A stretch of 64,000 nt of DNA, from contig JACMPM010000136.1 in assembly GCA_014377485.1 (NCBI GenBank), positions 34,749-98,748 on the forward strand, read 5' to 3'. Source of the DNA: Bacteriovorax sp. Lineage in GTDB: Bacteria; Bdellovibrionota; Bacteriovoracia; Bacteriovoracales; Bacteriovoracaceae. The notes beneath the pieces are model-generated. The model saw only the letters and a list, made by a program, of their open reading frames with translations, did no database searches and was not told the DNA's origin. Of the stretch, positions 49,441 to 60,328 are shown in pieces; within the stretch, counting starts at the first letter, position 1, and each line of letters opens with the position of its first letter. A program made the translations under genes and the position numbers.

Positions 49441-50823
49441 ATGAATAATTCAAAAAATGACTTTAAAAATTTTGTGAAGAATAAGAAAGTTGCAGTTTTT
49501 GGACTGGGAGTTTCCGGACTTTCTGCCGTTCGATTTCTTAAGGTTTTAGAAGCAAAAATTATTGCTATTAATTCTGGTGAGATCCACACATGGGCCAAAG
49601 GTGGCGTCTTGGATTATTTAACTCTCAATGATTGTTTTTCAGAAAATGATCCTCATTTAAAAACAGTTTTAGACGGAATAGATTTAGTCATATTGTCCCC
49701 TGGAATTCCTCGTGATCATCCACTGCTAAATTCACTAATTGGAACACTTGCTGACAAAAAAATTCCAGTATGGGGTGAAATTGAGCTGGCCTATCGTTAT
49801 TTAGAAATGACGAATCAATTAAGGCCAATTATCGGAATTACCGGGACCAATGGAAAAACTACAACCACTACTTTTTTAGGCGAGATGATCGAGTTGGATC
49901 ATAAAAAAGTTTTTGTGGGTGGAAATATCGGTGTGCCATTTTGTGATTACGCTTATGATGTGTATTCCAAAAAAGAACAGGCCGATTTTATTTTACTCGA
50001 GCTCTCAAGTTTTCAATTAGAAAGTATTGATCACTTTCACGTAAACATCGCGATGATTTTAAATCTCTATCAAAATCATGGGGAGCGCTATACTTCGATT
50101 GAAGATTATGGGCAGTCTAAATTTAACATCACTAATCGTTTTACGAATGATGACTTACTTATTTATCCTGAAGATTTTACTTTTGTGGCCGATTGGGCAA
50201 AATCTCAAAAGGGAAAAAAGAAAACAATTAATACTCAATATCCAGTTAGCGAATTTGATCTTTCTAAATTTAAGCTTCCCGGAATTCACAATAAAGTGAA
50301 CCTTAACTTTATTTTAATAGCAGCAGAAGCTCTAGGGCTTTCCAAAAGGTCTATCCAGGCTTCAATTGATACTTTTGGAGGCGTCCATCACCGTATTGAG
50401 TTTGTGAATGGTTTGGTTGGCCTTCCTCATTTTGTGGCCTATAACGATGCTAAAAGCACTAATTGGGATGCTACGATTACGGCCGTTAAGGCCATGGAAG
50501 GAATGAAGGGCAATTTATATTTAGTGATCGGTGGAAAAAAGCGGGGACACGGTGATTCCCTACTGCCTTACTTGGATTTTTTAAAAGATAGGGTTCATTC
50601 TTTCTATTTAATTGGTGAAATGGGTGAAGAGATTGAAGCAGAGATTAAAGGCCTGGTTTCTTATCAAGTAACAGGAACTTTAGAGAAGACGGTGGAAGAT
50701 TTGCGAGTCAATAAGAAGGATGAGCAAGGAATTATATTGTTTTCACCTGGTTTTCCCTCATTTGATCAATTCAAAAACTATGTTCACAGAGGGGAACATT
50801 TCGTAGGTTTACTGCAAAAATAA
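49441..50823 (+). CDS. murD: UDP-N-acetylmuramoylalanine--D-glutamate ligase
   Basis: VAVFGLGVSGLSAVRFL, ILSPGIPRDHPLL, GITGTNGKTTTTTFLGEMI, GVHHRIEFV, YNDAKSTNWDAT, LFSPGFPSFDQFKNYVHRGEHF. Confidence 0.96.
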   Translation: MNNSKNDFKNFVKNKKVAVFGLGVSGLSAVRFLKVLEAKIIAINSGEIHTWAKGGVLDYLTLNDCFSENDPHLKTVLDGIDLVILSPGIPRDHPLLNSLIGTLADKKIPVWGEIELAYRYLEMTNQLRPIIGITGTNGKTTTTTFLGEMIELDHKKVFVGGNIGVPFCDYAYDVYSKKEQADFILLELSSFQLESIDHFHVNIAMILNLYQNHGERYTSIEDYGQSKFNITNRFTNDDLLIYPEDFTFVADWAKSQKGKKKTINTQYPVSEFDLSKFKLPGIHNKVNLNFILIAAEALGLSKRSIQASIDTFGGVHHRIEFVNGLVGLPHFVAYNDAKSTNWDATITAVKAMEGMKGNLYLVIGGKKRGHGDSLLPYLDFLKDRVHSFYLIGEMGEEIEAEIKGLVSYQVTGTLEKTVEDLRVNKKDEQGIILFSPGFPSFDQFKNYVHRGEHFVGLLQK

Positions 50824-50824
50824 A

Positions 50825-50977
50825 CTAACGAATGGGTCTTAAATTAGTATTTTGGGTTTCGCTGGCCACGGCGCGGCCGGTAGAGTGGTGTCCAAAGTTG
50901 CGGAAATTGTCGAAAACGCCTACTTTGAACAAAAATAGTCCAACAATTAGATAAACAGGGTTGAGTTTTGATTTCAT
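50825..50977 (-). CDS. Candidate 50-aa small membrane/secreted protein (not in ORF track): MKSKLNPVYLIVGLFLFKVGVFDNFRNFGHHSTGRAVASETQNTNLRPIR
   Basis: Intergenic ORF with hydrophobic N-terminus, antisense in the murD-M24 peptidase gap; weak Shine-Dalgarno GAAGTGAG. Confidence 0.45.
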   Translation of the reverse strand: MKSKLNPVYLIVGLFLFKVGVFDNFRNFGHHSTGRAVASETQNTNLRPIR

Positions 50978-51058
50978 ATACTCACTTCAATGGGTTATAA
51001 TGCCTACGCCCTATATCGGTCAACCAATCTGAAAACTTTAGCAAAAAGGTTTATTCGT

Positions 51059-52834
51059 ATGTCAAAAGAGCGCTTTTTAACACTAGATGATATCAAACAG
51101 AATATTGAGAAACTTAAGAGTTTTATGATCTCGAATAAACTCGATTCATTTTACATTTCCAGCAGCGATATCTTTCTTAATGAATATGTACCACTTCCCG
51201 ATTGTCACCGCTACTATGTGACTAATTTTACCGGTTCAACGGCGGAGGTGATTGTTCCCCTAAGCGGAAAAGTAATTCTCTTTATTGATGGACGTTATTA
51301 CGAACAAGCAGATATTGAAGCGGATGCAAACCAGGTTGAAGTTTATAAATGTCCTTACGGGATGGGACTTCAAACAGCAATGAAAGAAATTATCCTGGAA
51401 CGTGGATTAAAAAATTTAGGGGTAGAAGGAGATCGTATTGATCTTTCTCTCTTTAAAGATTTCTCAAACCTTACCAACGTAAAATCTTTTAATAATGCCG
51501 AACTTTCTCGCGTCATTGATTTTAAAACACTTAGTTTTGATAAAACTATTCGTGAACTCTCCCTTGATTTGGTAGGAGAGTCGACCATTTCGAAATGTCA
51601 GCGCTTGCTTAATCCAGGTGAAGCATTTTTTATTACAGCACTTGATTCGATTGCGTGGATTACAAATCTTCGCCGTTTTGAAATGCCTTATCAAAGTACT
51701 TTTAGAGCAAAAGCACTTGCGACCAGAGAGAATGTTTATCTATTAATGGAAAATATTGAGGGCGAAGTTCAGTGCCCTGAAATTGAGATCTCAGTCGGGA
51801 AATTTTCTGAATTAGAAAAGTTTTTTGATCTCATTAGCGTCTATGAAACTACATGGAAAAAATGTCTTGGAGCAAAAACGCAGAGTTTTGATAAAATTTT
51901 CTATTCTGATCGATCGATAAATGCGGCCGATTTTCAAAAATTAAAAAAACATTTCGGCGAAGATAAACTAGTAAACCGAACTGAAGGATTAATTCCTTTT
52001 CATGCTTCTAAAAATCCAACCGAATTAAAATCGATGGAGAGTTCTTTCAATAGAGGCGACCAGGCGATTTTTGAAACGATCACTTGGGTCAAAGAACAGG
52101 TTAAAAATGGAGCTCATTTAACTGAATTGGATTTTTTCAATAAGACCAATGAGTTTTATAAAAAGAACGGAGCTCTTGAGCAAAGTTTTAAAACTATTTC
52201 GGCCGTAGGTTCAAACTCATCGATAATACACTTCTCAAATCCAAGTGCAGACGTTGTGTTTAAAAAAGATGAATTGGTACTCCTTGATTCAGGTGGATAC
52301 TTTGAATCGGGTTACGCTACTGACACTACTCGTGCATTTTTATCAGGTGGAACAGCAAGCAGTCGTCAAAAAGAAATTTACACAGTCGTTTTAAAATCAG
52401 TTCTTAATACTCAAAATGCCGTCTTTCCAGAAGGAAGTTGGGGAAGTTTGATTGATGGATTAGCTCGTCAGCCAGTCTTTAAATATGGACTTAATTATAA
52501 TCATGGAACAGGCCATGGAGTTGGGATCAATGTTCACGAAGGTGGATATCGTCTCTCGACTACTTCAGCAGTTCCGCTAAAAGAAAATACAGTTGGATCA
52601 ATTGAACCGGGAATTTATATTCCAGGGTTCGGTGGTGTTCGCCTGGAAAACGTGGCCGTCATTGAAAAAGATCCAAGTATAAATGGAATGCTTCATTTTA
52701 GATCCCTTGTCTATATTGGATACGACCATGATCTAATCGATGAGAGTATGCTAAGCGCTGAAGAGGCTGCTTGGCTGGAGACTTACGAACGCGAATGTCA
52801 AACTCGTGGACGTAGCTTCAAGTACCGAAATTGA
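51059..52834 (+). CDS. pepP: M24-family Xaa-Pro aminopeptidase (start reassigned from 50990)
   Basis: Two creatinase N-domains; HFSNPSADVVFKKDELVLLDSGGYFESGYATDTTRAF; YNHGTGHGVGINVHEGGYRLS; GSIEPGIYIPGFGGVRLENVAVI. Confidence 0.93.
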   Translation: MSKERFLTLDDIKQNIEKLKSFMISNKLDSFYISSSDIFLNEYVPLPDCHRYYVTNFTGSTAEVIVPLSGKVILFIDGRYYEQADIEADANQVEVYKCPYGMGLQTAMKEIILERGLKNLGVEGDRIDLSLFKDFSNLTNVKSFNNAELSRVIDFKTLSFDKTIRELSLDLVGESTISKCQRLLNPGEAFFITALDSIAWITNLRRFEMPYQSTFRAKALATRENVYLLMENIEGEVQCPEIEISVGKFSELEKFFDLISVYETTWKKCLGAKTQSFDKIFYSDRSINAADFQKLKKHFGEDKLVNRTEGLIPFHASKNPTELKSMESSFNRGDQAIFETITWVKEQVKNGAHLTELDFFNKTNEFYKKNGALEQSFKTISAVGSNSSIIHFSNPSADVVFKKDELVLLDSGGYFESGYATDTTRAFLSGGTASSRQKEIYTVVLKSVLNTQNAVFPEGSWGSLIDGLARQPVFKYGLNYNHGTGHGVGINVHEGGYRLSTTSAVPLKENTVGSIEPGIYIPGFGGVRLENVAVIEKDPSINGMLHFRSLVYIGYDHDLIDESMLSAEEAAWLETYERECQTRGRSFKYRN

Positions 52835-53580
52835 AATTTTCTTAAAAAAGTAATCAATCCAAAACCTATCAATAATCCCAACCATGAGTTGGGATTATTT
52901 TGATCCGAAATCGTTCCACAAGAAACTGGCTGTTGTTTTGGATAGAGATAAGTAATCCCATCGATATCATCTGCCCCTAAACTTTTTCTCATATTAACCG
53001 TTGCATAATACATCAACGAATCTTTTACTGGGCTATGACCCAGGCCAAAAGCATGACCTAATTCGTGAGCAATTATTGAAACTTTTTCATCCCGCGATGA
53101 AGATACAAATTGGTTCCCGGCACGATCGTTAATCATTATCAGTGAGCCAATAATAGTTTTACCGCTGATATTATTTGGCACTGTGACTGCCAAAATAGAA
53201 GGGCTAGGAAAGGTTACAGCGTTTTGATTACAAGTGATCAGGATGTCCGAGTCGACAGCTAGTGCTGGGTTAGGATCGCACGAAGTAGAAGCGGTACAAA
53301 TTGGTCCTGTTTTATAGAGAGCAATTTTTGAAACGATACTCCCAGCTCGCAGTTTCAAACGAGAGGTAGGTGATCTATTCCAGTATTGATTAACAGCATC
53401 TGAAATGATGGAGATTAATTCGTGTTCATCGATTCCGATATTTGCACAATTACCAGCGGCCACATTAACTTTGACTTCATCTTTTCCAAAAACCAAAGTA
53501 GAAGTATTATTCAGAGTGAAGGCGTGAGCGCTTGTTGAAAAAATTATTAAAAAGCTTAAGAGAATTTTGCTTATATCCAT
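52798..53580 (-). CDS. Secreted matrixin-type zinc metalloprotease with C-terminal TM/Arg-Lys tail (start reassigned from 53631)
   Basis: HELGHAFGLGHSPVKDSLMYY (HExxHxxGxxH + Met-turn); C-terminus SCGTISDQNNPNSWLGLLIGFGLITFLRKFQFRYLKLRPRV. Confidence 0.85.
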   Translation of the reverse strand: MDISKILLSFLIIFSTSAHAFTLNNTSTLVFGKDEVKVNVAAGNCANIGIDEHELISIISDAVNQYWNRSPTSRLKLRAGSIVSKIALYKTGPICTASTSCDPNPALAVDSDILITCNQNAVTFPSPSILAVTVPNNISGKTIIGSLIMINDRAGNQFVSSSRDEKVSIIAHELGHAFGLGHSPVKDSLMYYATVNMRKSLGADDIDGITYLYPKQQPVSCGTISDQNNPNSWLGLLIGFGLITFLRKFQFRYLKLRPRV

Positions 53581-53581
53581 T

Positions 53582-54196
53582 TTAAAATTCTCCAAAGTGA
53601 TAAGTTCCATTGATAGAAATTGAAAAAGCACGATCTTCAGATTTTAATAAGTTAAAAACGTAAGTGTGGAGATCAGCACTCCAGTCTTTATCAAAATCCA
53701 TTCCAAGTCCTAAGTTAATAATAAAACTTCGGGAATATTCGGTAGTATCTGGCAACGGAAATGAATCCGTAGTATTTCCGTTATTTAATTCTTCTGTTCC
53801 ACCAGATCCTGAGATACGTGTAAAGAAAAGCCCGGCCCCACCAATAAAGTGAAACATAGAAAATTTGTACTTAGCATTGGCCAGTGCAAAAAGTGACATT
53901 TTGCTGATATTTTCGTCACGTCCGTGACGCGGAATTGAGAAGCCAATTTCCGGTGCCAGGATAAATTTGTCGTTTATTGCATAGTCAATCGAGCTAGCAA
54001 TATAAGGATTAAAGCTACAAACAGTTGTTCCACCTAAATCATCAGTCTGAATTTTTCCAACGTATTCGCAGAGATTCCCCAATGACAAAGTTACATCATA
54101 AGCAATCGCAGTCTGTAAAAAAGTAAAACTGAGCAATACGAGAAATAAAATTGTCGGGTATTTTAATATTTTAGTCATCGTTTTGTATTCTTTCAA
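53582..54196 (-). CDS. Outer-membrane beta-barrel protein
   Basis: Signal peptide; VTLSLGN.., LALANAKYKFSMFHFIGGAGLFF, LGLGMDFDKDWSADLHTYVF, C-terminal GTYHFGEF. Confidence 0.75.
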   Translation of the reverse strand: MKEYKTMTKILKYPTILFLVLLSFTFLQTAIAYDVTLSLGNLCEYVGKIQTDDLGGTTVCSFNPYIASSIDYAINDKFILAPEIGFSIPRHGRDENISKMSLFALANAKYKFSMFHFIGGAGLFFTRISGSGGTEELNNGNTTDSFPLPDTTEYSRSFIINLGLGMDFDKDWSADLHTYVFNLLKSEDRAFSISINGTYHFGEF

Positions 54197-54262
54197 AACT
54201 CAAGGTATTATGGCAACGTTAATTCCTAAAATATTACCTCTCACTTTAGACAAGGAAGCTTT

Positions 54263-55381
54263 ATGTTTGATAATTTTGTAATTCCCCCAAACCTTATTCC
54301 TAGCGACCCGCGTTTTGGCTGCGGTCCTTCCCTTGTTCCTGCTGATATTTTGCTAGCACTTCATAAAACGGGCACTGAGTATATGGGGACAAGCCATAGA
54401 AAGCCTGGAATAAAAAATGTAGTCAAAGAAATCCAAGATGGATTGATGAAATATTTCAATGTTCCAGCTGATTACTTAGTTGTTATGGGAAATGGGGGAG
54501 CAACACTTCTATTTGATATGATCGCTCTTGGAATCGTAGAAAAGAAAGCAACTCATTTTACTTGCGGAGAGTTTTCTGAAAAATGGTTTAAAAATTCAAA
54601 GCTAGTGCCTTGGATTGAAACTGAACAAGTTGCAGTTCCATTCGGAAAAGGAATCAATGGTACAGCTGTTGCAGGTTCTGATTTAATTGCTGTGACTTTA
54701 AATGAAACCTCAACTGGAGTTCAACTATCACTTCTGCCAGTGGTTGATGCCAATACAATCCTGGCCGTTGATGCAACTTCAGGTGGTGGTCAGTGTCCAT
54801 GTGATGTTTCTAAAACAGATATTTATTTCTTCTCGCCACAAAAAGTTTTTGCAAGTGACGGAGGCCTTTGGGTTGCGATCATGTCTCCAAAAGCCCTTGC
54901 ACGCGCGAAAAAAATTGCTGCCGATAAATCTCGTTATGTTCCAGATATGATGAACTGGAATAATGCTATTTCAAATTCAGAAATGAACCAAACATATAAC
55001 ACTCCGGCGCTTGCAACATTGTTTATGATGAATGAACAAATAAAGCTCATGAACCTTCTTGGTTACCAGGAAGTTATGAATCAAGCTCAAAGAAAAGCTG
55101 ACATGCTTTACGGATGGGCAGAATCTAAGCCATACCTTTCTCCTTTTATTGAAGAAAAAGAATTCAGATCAGTGGCCGTTGCTACAATTGATGTTGATCC
55201 AAAAGCTAATGTTGATGATGTGATTAAATTCTTAGAAAAGAAAAAAGTCGTTTACGGAATTGACGGATATAGAAAATTGGGAAGAAATCAATTCAGAATT
55301 TCTATGTTTCATAATATTTCTTACAACGATCTTGAAAAATTGACTGGGCTTTTATCTTTAATGATTGAATCGAAATTATAA
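54263..55381 (+). CDS. serC: Phosphoserine aminotransferase (actinobacterial-type family)
   Basis: RFGCGPSLVPADILLAL, GTSHRKPGIKNVVKEI, VDATSGGGQCPCDVSKTDIYFFSPQKVFASDGGLW. Confidence 0.9.
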   Translation: MFDNFVIPPNLIPSDPRFGCGPSLVPADILLALHKTGTEYMGTSHRKPGIKNVVKEIQDGLMKYFNVPADYLVVMGNGGATLLFDMIALGIVEKKATHFTCGEFSEKWFKNSKLVPWIETEQVAVPFGKGINGTAVAGSDLIAVTLNETSTGVQLSLLPVVDANTILAVDATSGGGQCPCDVSKTDIYFFSPQKVFASDGGLWVAIMSPKALARAKKIAADKSRYVPDMMNWNNAISNSEMNQTYNTPALATLFMMNEQIKLMNLLGYQEVMNQAQRKADMLYGWAESKPYLSPFIEEKEFRSVAVATIDVDPKANVDDVIKFLEKKKVVYGIDGYRKLGRNQFRISMFHNISYNDLEKLTGLLSLMIESKL

Positions 55382-55398
55382 AATAATAAAAAAGGGTT

Positions 55399-55428
55399 CC
55401 AGGAGACTTGTTACGAAAAGTCTCCTGG
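55399..55428 (+). terminator. Inverted-repeat terminator-like hairpin downstream of serC
   Basis: CCAGGAGACTT-gttacgaa-AAGTCTCCTGG. Confidence 0.65.
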
Positions 55429-55661
55429 CTGGCCTTTAATCCATTGCAAGCGAGGCAGCTCGCTAAGATTTGCCCTTAACTCTTGACACCATATCGAGGA
55501 GGCTTGTTCAACAACAGCTAGCTCGTTTACTATCGAGCATCTCAAAAACACAAACACTTATTGGTAAAATTCCCGAAGCAATCAGATCTATATTTATTGA
55601 GAAAGATTTTCTACCAGAACCAATAATAGAACTAGTGAATCATATAAAATGAAAATTCGTT

Positions 55662-57251
55662 TTAAGTTTCTGCATCCTGAGCTGCCAAGGTCTCAACATC
55701 ATAGCTCTTTTTAGCTCCCAGCATTTTTCTTAGACTTTGAATTGAAAATCTCAGGTTGTGAGACTGTACTCTTAGATTTTCTGCTGCTTCTTTAGAGCGA
55801 TTCGACATATCTACTGAATTATTAGTATCGTCATTTAAATGTTTGAGAGCTTTATTGACTTCATCAACTCCCGAAGATTGCTCTTTTATAGCAACAGATA
55901 TTTGGTTAATTGAGCCATCTTGATCATTTACACAAATAGTAATTTGATTTAATTCCTTTAAGCAATCTGATGCCACAACATTACCAGCTTGAACCTTATC
56001 ACGTCCTCGACTGACGATTAAGCTGATATTTTTTGTTGTTTTCTCCGCTATCAAACGGACTTGGTTTTGAGAATCGATTAGCATTTGATTAATATCACTT
56101 GAAGCTTGACCAGACATTCTAGCAAGGTTTCCTACTTCTTCGGCGACAACAGCAAAACCTTTTCCACTTTCTCCTGCGCGAGCTGCCTCAACCGCAGCGT
56201 TAAAAGACAGAAGTTTAGTTTGAAAAACAATATCATTAATAATTTCGGTCTTTTTAGCAATTTGGGAAATAACATCGATTATCTTTTTAATTTCTTCTCC
56301 GTTTTCAACAACATTTTTATGAATATCATCATAGCTTAATGATATTTCTTTCATTTCAATAATCATTCTATCGACAGTTTTTTTACCAGATTCTGCTGAA
56401 GACTTTGTTATGCCGGAGAGATGATAGGCATGAGTTGCAGATTGATCATTGTTTTTAATAGTGGCAGAAATTTCGTCCATTGCCGTTACACTTTGAGTAA
56501 TGCTCGAAACTTGACTATCTACCGATGAAGTAAGATGTCGGCTTACTAAGTTCATTTTTTGCGAAGAGTTTTGCAAATCATGGACTGTTTGAGAAAGTGT
56601 TTCAACTGTATCGTTAATACCATTCATTATATTTTTAACAAGAATATGACATGCTATTAAAGACAATCCAAAAATCAATAAAAGAACGATTCTAATTTGA
56701 TTAACAAATCCAGACATCGTTGCCTTAACATCTTCAACATACATTCCGGAGCCAATAATCCAACCCCAAGGCTCATAAAGTTTTAAAAAAGAAGTTTTTT
56801 CTTTTGAATCTTTTTCTTCAGGTTTTGGCCAAAGATAATTATATGTTCCTTCACCATTATTTTTTTGTACAATATTTGTCATATCAACAAATATTGAATT
56901 TCCATTTGGATCTTTGATAATCGAGACATCCGTGCCATTGAGTGCACTTTTAATCGGATGAATAATCATTTTATTCTGTAAATTATGAATCCAAAAATAA
57001 TTACCACCATTCAATCTAATATTTTGAATTTGATTTAATACTTCTTTTTTTGCCTGTTCTTCACTTAATTCTTTTGCCAAAACTTTTTTACCATAATGAT
57101 CAATTACTGAATAAATTGTTCTAACCGAAGATTCCGGAACTCTTTCAATCATTTGAGTTTGGAATTTATTAATAACAAAAATGTTTACATATAAATATAT
57201 TATTAGCGAAAGGCCGGTTAGAATACCCATAAATTTTGTATATAAGCTCAA
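55662..57251 (-). CDS. Methyl-accepting chemotaxis protein with Cache sensor
   Basis: sCache-like [27 protein letters not shown]...[17 protein letters not shown]; signalling hairpin [33 protein letters not shown]. Confidence 0.95.
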   Translation of the reverse strand: MSLYTKFMGILTGLSLIIYLYVNIFVINKFQTQMIERVPESSVRTIYSVIDHYGKKVLAKELSEEQAKKEVLNQIQNIRLNGGNYFWIHNLQNKMIIHPIKSALNGTDVSIIKDPNGNSIFVDMTNIVQKNNGEGTYNYLWPKPEEKDSKEKTSFLKLYEPWGWIIGSGMYVEDVKATMSGFVNQIRIVLLLIFGLSLIACHILVKNIMNGINDTVETLSQTVHDLQNSSQKMNLVSRHLTSSVDSQVSSITQSVTAMDEISATIKNNDQSATHAYHLSGITKSSAESGKKTVDRMIIEMKEISLSYDDIHKNVVENGEEIKKIIDVISQIAKKTEIINDIVFQTKLLSFNAAVEAARAGESGKGFAVVAEEVGNLARMSGQASSDINQMLIDSQNQVRLIAEKTTKNISLIVSRGRDKVQAGNVVASDCLKELNQITICVNDQDGSINQISVAIKEQSSGVDEVNKALKHLNDDTNNSVDMSNRSKEAAENLRVQSHNLRFSIQSLRKMLGAKKSYDVETLAAQDAET

Positions 57252-57505
57252 ACAATTGCTCCTGTATAATTAAGCAAAGAATCGGAGTTTGCGAATATTT
57301 CTTGATTAAATCTTAAAGCCATTCAAATCTATAAATGGAAAGAATATTTATGTGTTCAGATTAGCAGGTTATTTCATAATATAGTTCAGACTGATAAGTT
57401 AAGTCTGTTTACATAAAGTAATTTCATTTTTGTAATTCGCAATAACAATAAGAAGAAAAACACTAAAATTTAATACCATTCTCTGTCTAAGCAATTTAGC
57501 TATTT

Positions 57506-57916
57506 CTAAACTTTTTTTATCAAGTCACTTAAAAGTTTTTTAGAAAGATAGTTCTGAGTTGATTTCTCAATTCCGCAAACGACTTGTTCGAGTACCGAAT
57601 CAATGCAACGGCTGACGTCGCAGGCTTTTGTAATTGGTTTTTTATGAACATTTATAAATTTTTTTTCATCGGTTGAAGCAAGATAAATATCATTAAGGGA
57701 AATGTCGGATGGATGTTTTGCTAATTCAATCCCGCCGCCTTTACCGCGGTAACTTTTGATCAAGTCGGCTGCTACAAGGCGAGAAACAATCTTTCTCACA
57801 AAAGTAGGATTAGTCTTAAGCACATTAGCAAGCTTATCTGAATTTACCAACTCTTCTGAGTTGTAACCTAAAGTCATCATAATCTGAACTGAGACGGAAA
57901 ATCTGGTATCAATCAT
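57506..57916 (-). CDS. Rrf2-family transcriptional regulator
   Basis: DTRFSVSVQIMMTLGYNSEELVNSDKLANVLKTNPTFVRKIVSRLVAADLIKSYRGKGGGIELAK; CDVSRC...C cysteines. Confidence 0.92.
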   Translation of the reverse strand: MIDTRFSVSVQIMMTLGYNSEELVNSDKLANVLKTNPTFVRKIVSRLVAADLIKSYRGKGGGIELAKHPSDISLNDIYLASTDEKKFINVHKKPITKACDVSRCIDSVLEQVVCGIEKSTQNYLSKKLLSDLIKKV

Positions 57917-57932
57917 AATACTATTGTAACAT

Positions 57933-57944
57933 AGAATTAATTCT
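57933..57944. promoter_or_regulatory. Palindrome in the divergent rrf2/OYE promoter, candidate Rrf2 operator
   Basis: AGAATTAATTCT, 12-bp perfect palindrome within ACATAGAATTAATTCTTAATGT. Confidence 0.4.
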
Positions 57945-58039
57945 TAATGTATCTTTTATTGTTGCATTAAGGTTTTTTTGATATAATGTACTTATGTTGA
58001 ATACAATAAATGATAAAACCACATTACAATGAGATTAAT

Positions 58040-59092
58040 ATGTCGATTCTACTTTCTCCTCTAAAAGTCGGGGCCTTAACACTTCCTAATAGAATTATTA
58101 TGGCGCCACTAACCAGATCGCGTGCGGCAAATCCAGGCAGAGTTCCCAATGATTTGATGGTTCAATATTATGAGCAACGTGCTACTGCCGGTCTGATTTT
58201 AACAGAGGCCACATCTGTTGACCCTATGGGGGTGGGGTACGCCAATACTCCTGGGATCTGGTCAGTTGAACAAGTAGCTGGTTGGAAAAAAATTACAAAG
58301 GCCGTTCACGATAAAAATGGCCGTATTTTTATGCAACTCTGGCACGTAGGAAGAATTTCAGATCCAATCTTTTTAAATGGAGCAACTCCTGTTGCCCCAT
58401 CGGCCATAAAACCCAAAGGACATGTTTCATTGGTTCGTCCCGAAAAAGATTACATAACTCCAAGAGCTCTTGAGACCAGTGAGATTCCAGGAATTGTGGA
58501 AGGCTATAGAAGAGGCGCTCAAAACGCAAAAGACGCTGGATTCGACGGTGTGGAAATTCACGGTGCCAATGGATATCTGCTTGATCAATTTCTTCAAGAC
58601 GGAACTAATAAGCGCTCAGATCAGTATGGTGGTTCAATTGAGAATCGGGCGAGATTAATGCTCGAAGTAACTGATGCAGTAATTAATGTTTGGGGTGCTG
58701 ATAGAGTTGGAATGCATTTAGCTCCTCGAGGAGACGCACATGATATAAGTGATTCAAACCCACTTGCCACTTTTGGTTATGTCGCCTCTGAGCTAGGAAA
58801 AAGAAAAATTGCTTTTATCTTCACTCGTGAGCATCAGGCAGAAGATAGTATTACTCCAGAATTAAAAAAAATATTTGGTGGTGTTTTCATTGCTAACGAA
58901 AAATTTACTAAAGAGACTGCTGAAAAAACAATTGAAAGTGGAGTTGCCGATGCTGTCTCGTTTGGACTTCCTTATATTTCAAATCCAGATTTAGTGGAAC
59001 GCTTTGCTGAAGGGGCCCCATTAAATGAAACCAATTTTAACACAATTTACGCCGAAGGTGCATCTGGCTATACTGACTATCCATCAATGTAA
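58040..59092 (+). CDS. Old yellow enzyme family alkene reductase (start reassigned from 58010)
   Basis: LLSPLKVGALTLPNRIIMAPLTRSRA, LWHVGRISDP, GFDGVEIHGANGYLLDQFLQDGTNKRSDQYGGSIENRARL. Confidence 0.95.
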   Translation: MSILLSPLKVGALTLPNRIIMAPLTRSRAANPGRVPNDLMVQYYEQRATAGLILTEATSVDPMGVGYANTPGIWSVEQVAGWKKITKAVHDKNGRIFMQLWHVGRISDPIFLNGATPVAPSAIKPKGHVSLVRPEKDYITPRALETSEIPGIVEGYRRGAQNAKDAGFDGVEIHGANGYLLDQFLQDGTNKRSDQYGGSIENRARLMLEVTDAVINVWGADRVGMHLAPRGDAHDISDSNPLATFGYVASELGKRKIAFIFTREHQAEDSITPELKKIFGGVFIANEKFTKETAEKTIESGVADAVSFGLPYISNPDLVERFAEGAPLNETNFNTIYAEGASGYTDYPSM

Positions 59093-59100
59093 AATATTCC

Positions 59101-59140
59101 AAGTTTCCAGGAGACTTTTTTTTAAGTCTCCTGGAAACTT
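59101..59140 (+). terminator. Rho-independent terminator with 17-bp perfect arms
   Basis: AAGTTTCCAGGAGACTT-tttttt-AAGTCTCCTGGAAACTT followed by TTTT. Confidence 0.85.
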
Positions 59141-59149
59141 TTTTAGTTC

Positions 59150-60328
<1,179 letters not shown>

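Noticed and set aside
57360-57400. CAGACT...AGTCTG inverted repeat upstream of the MCP
   Set aside because: Only 6-bp arms, no T-run or promoter context; not distinguishable from chance
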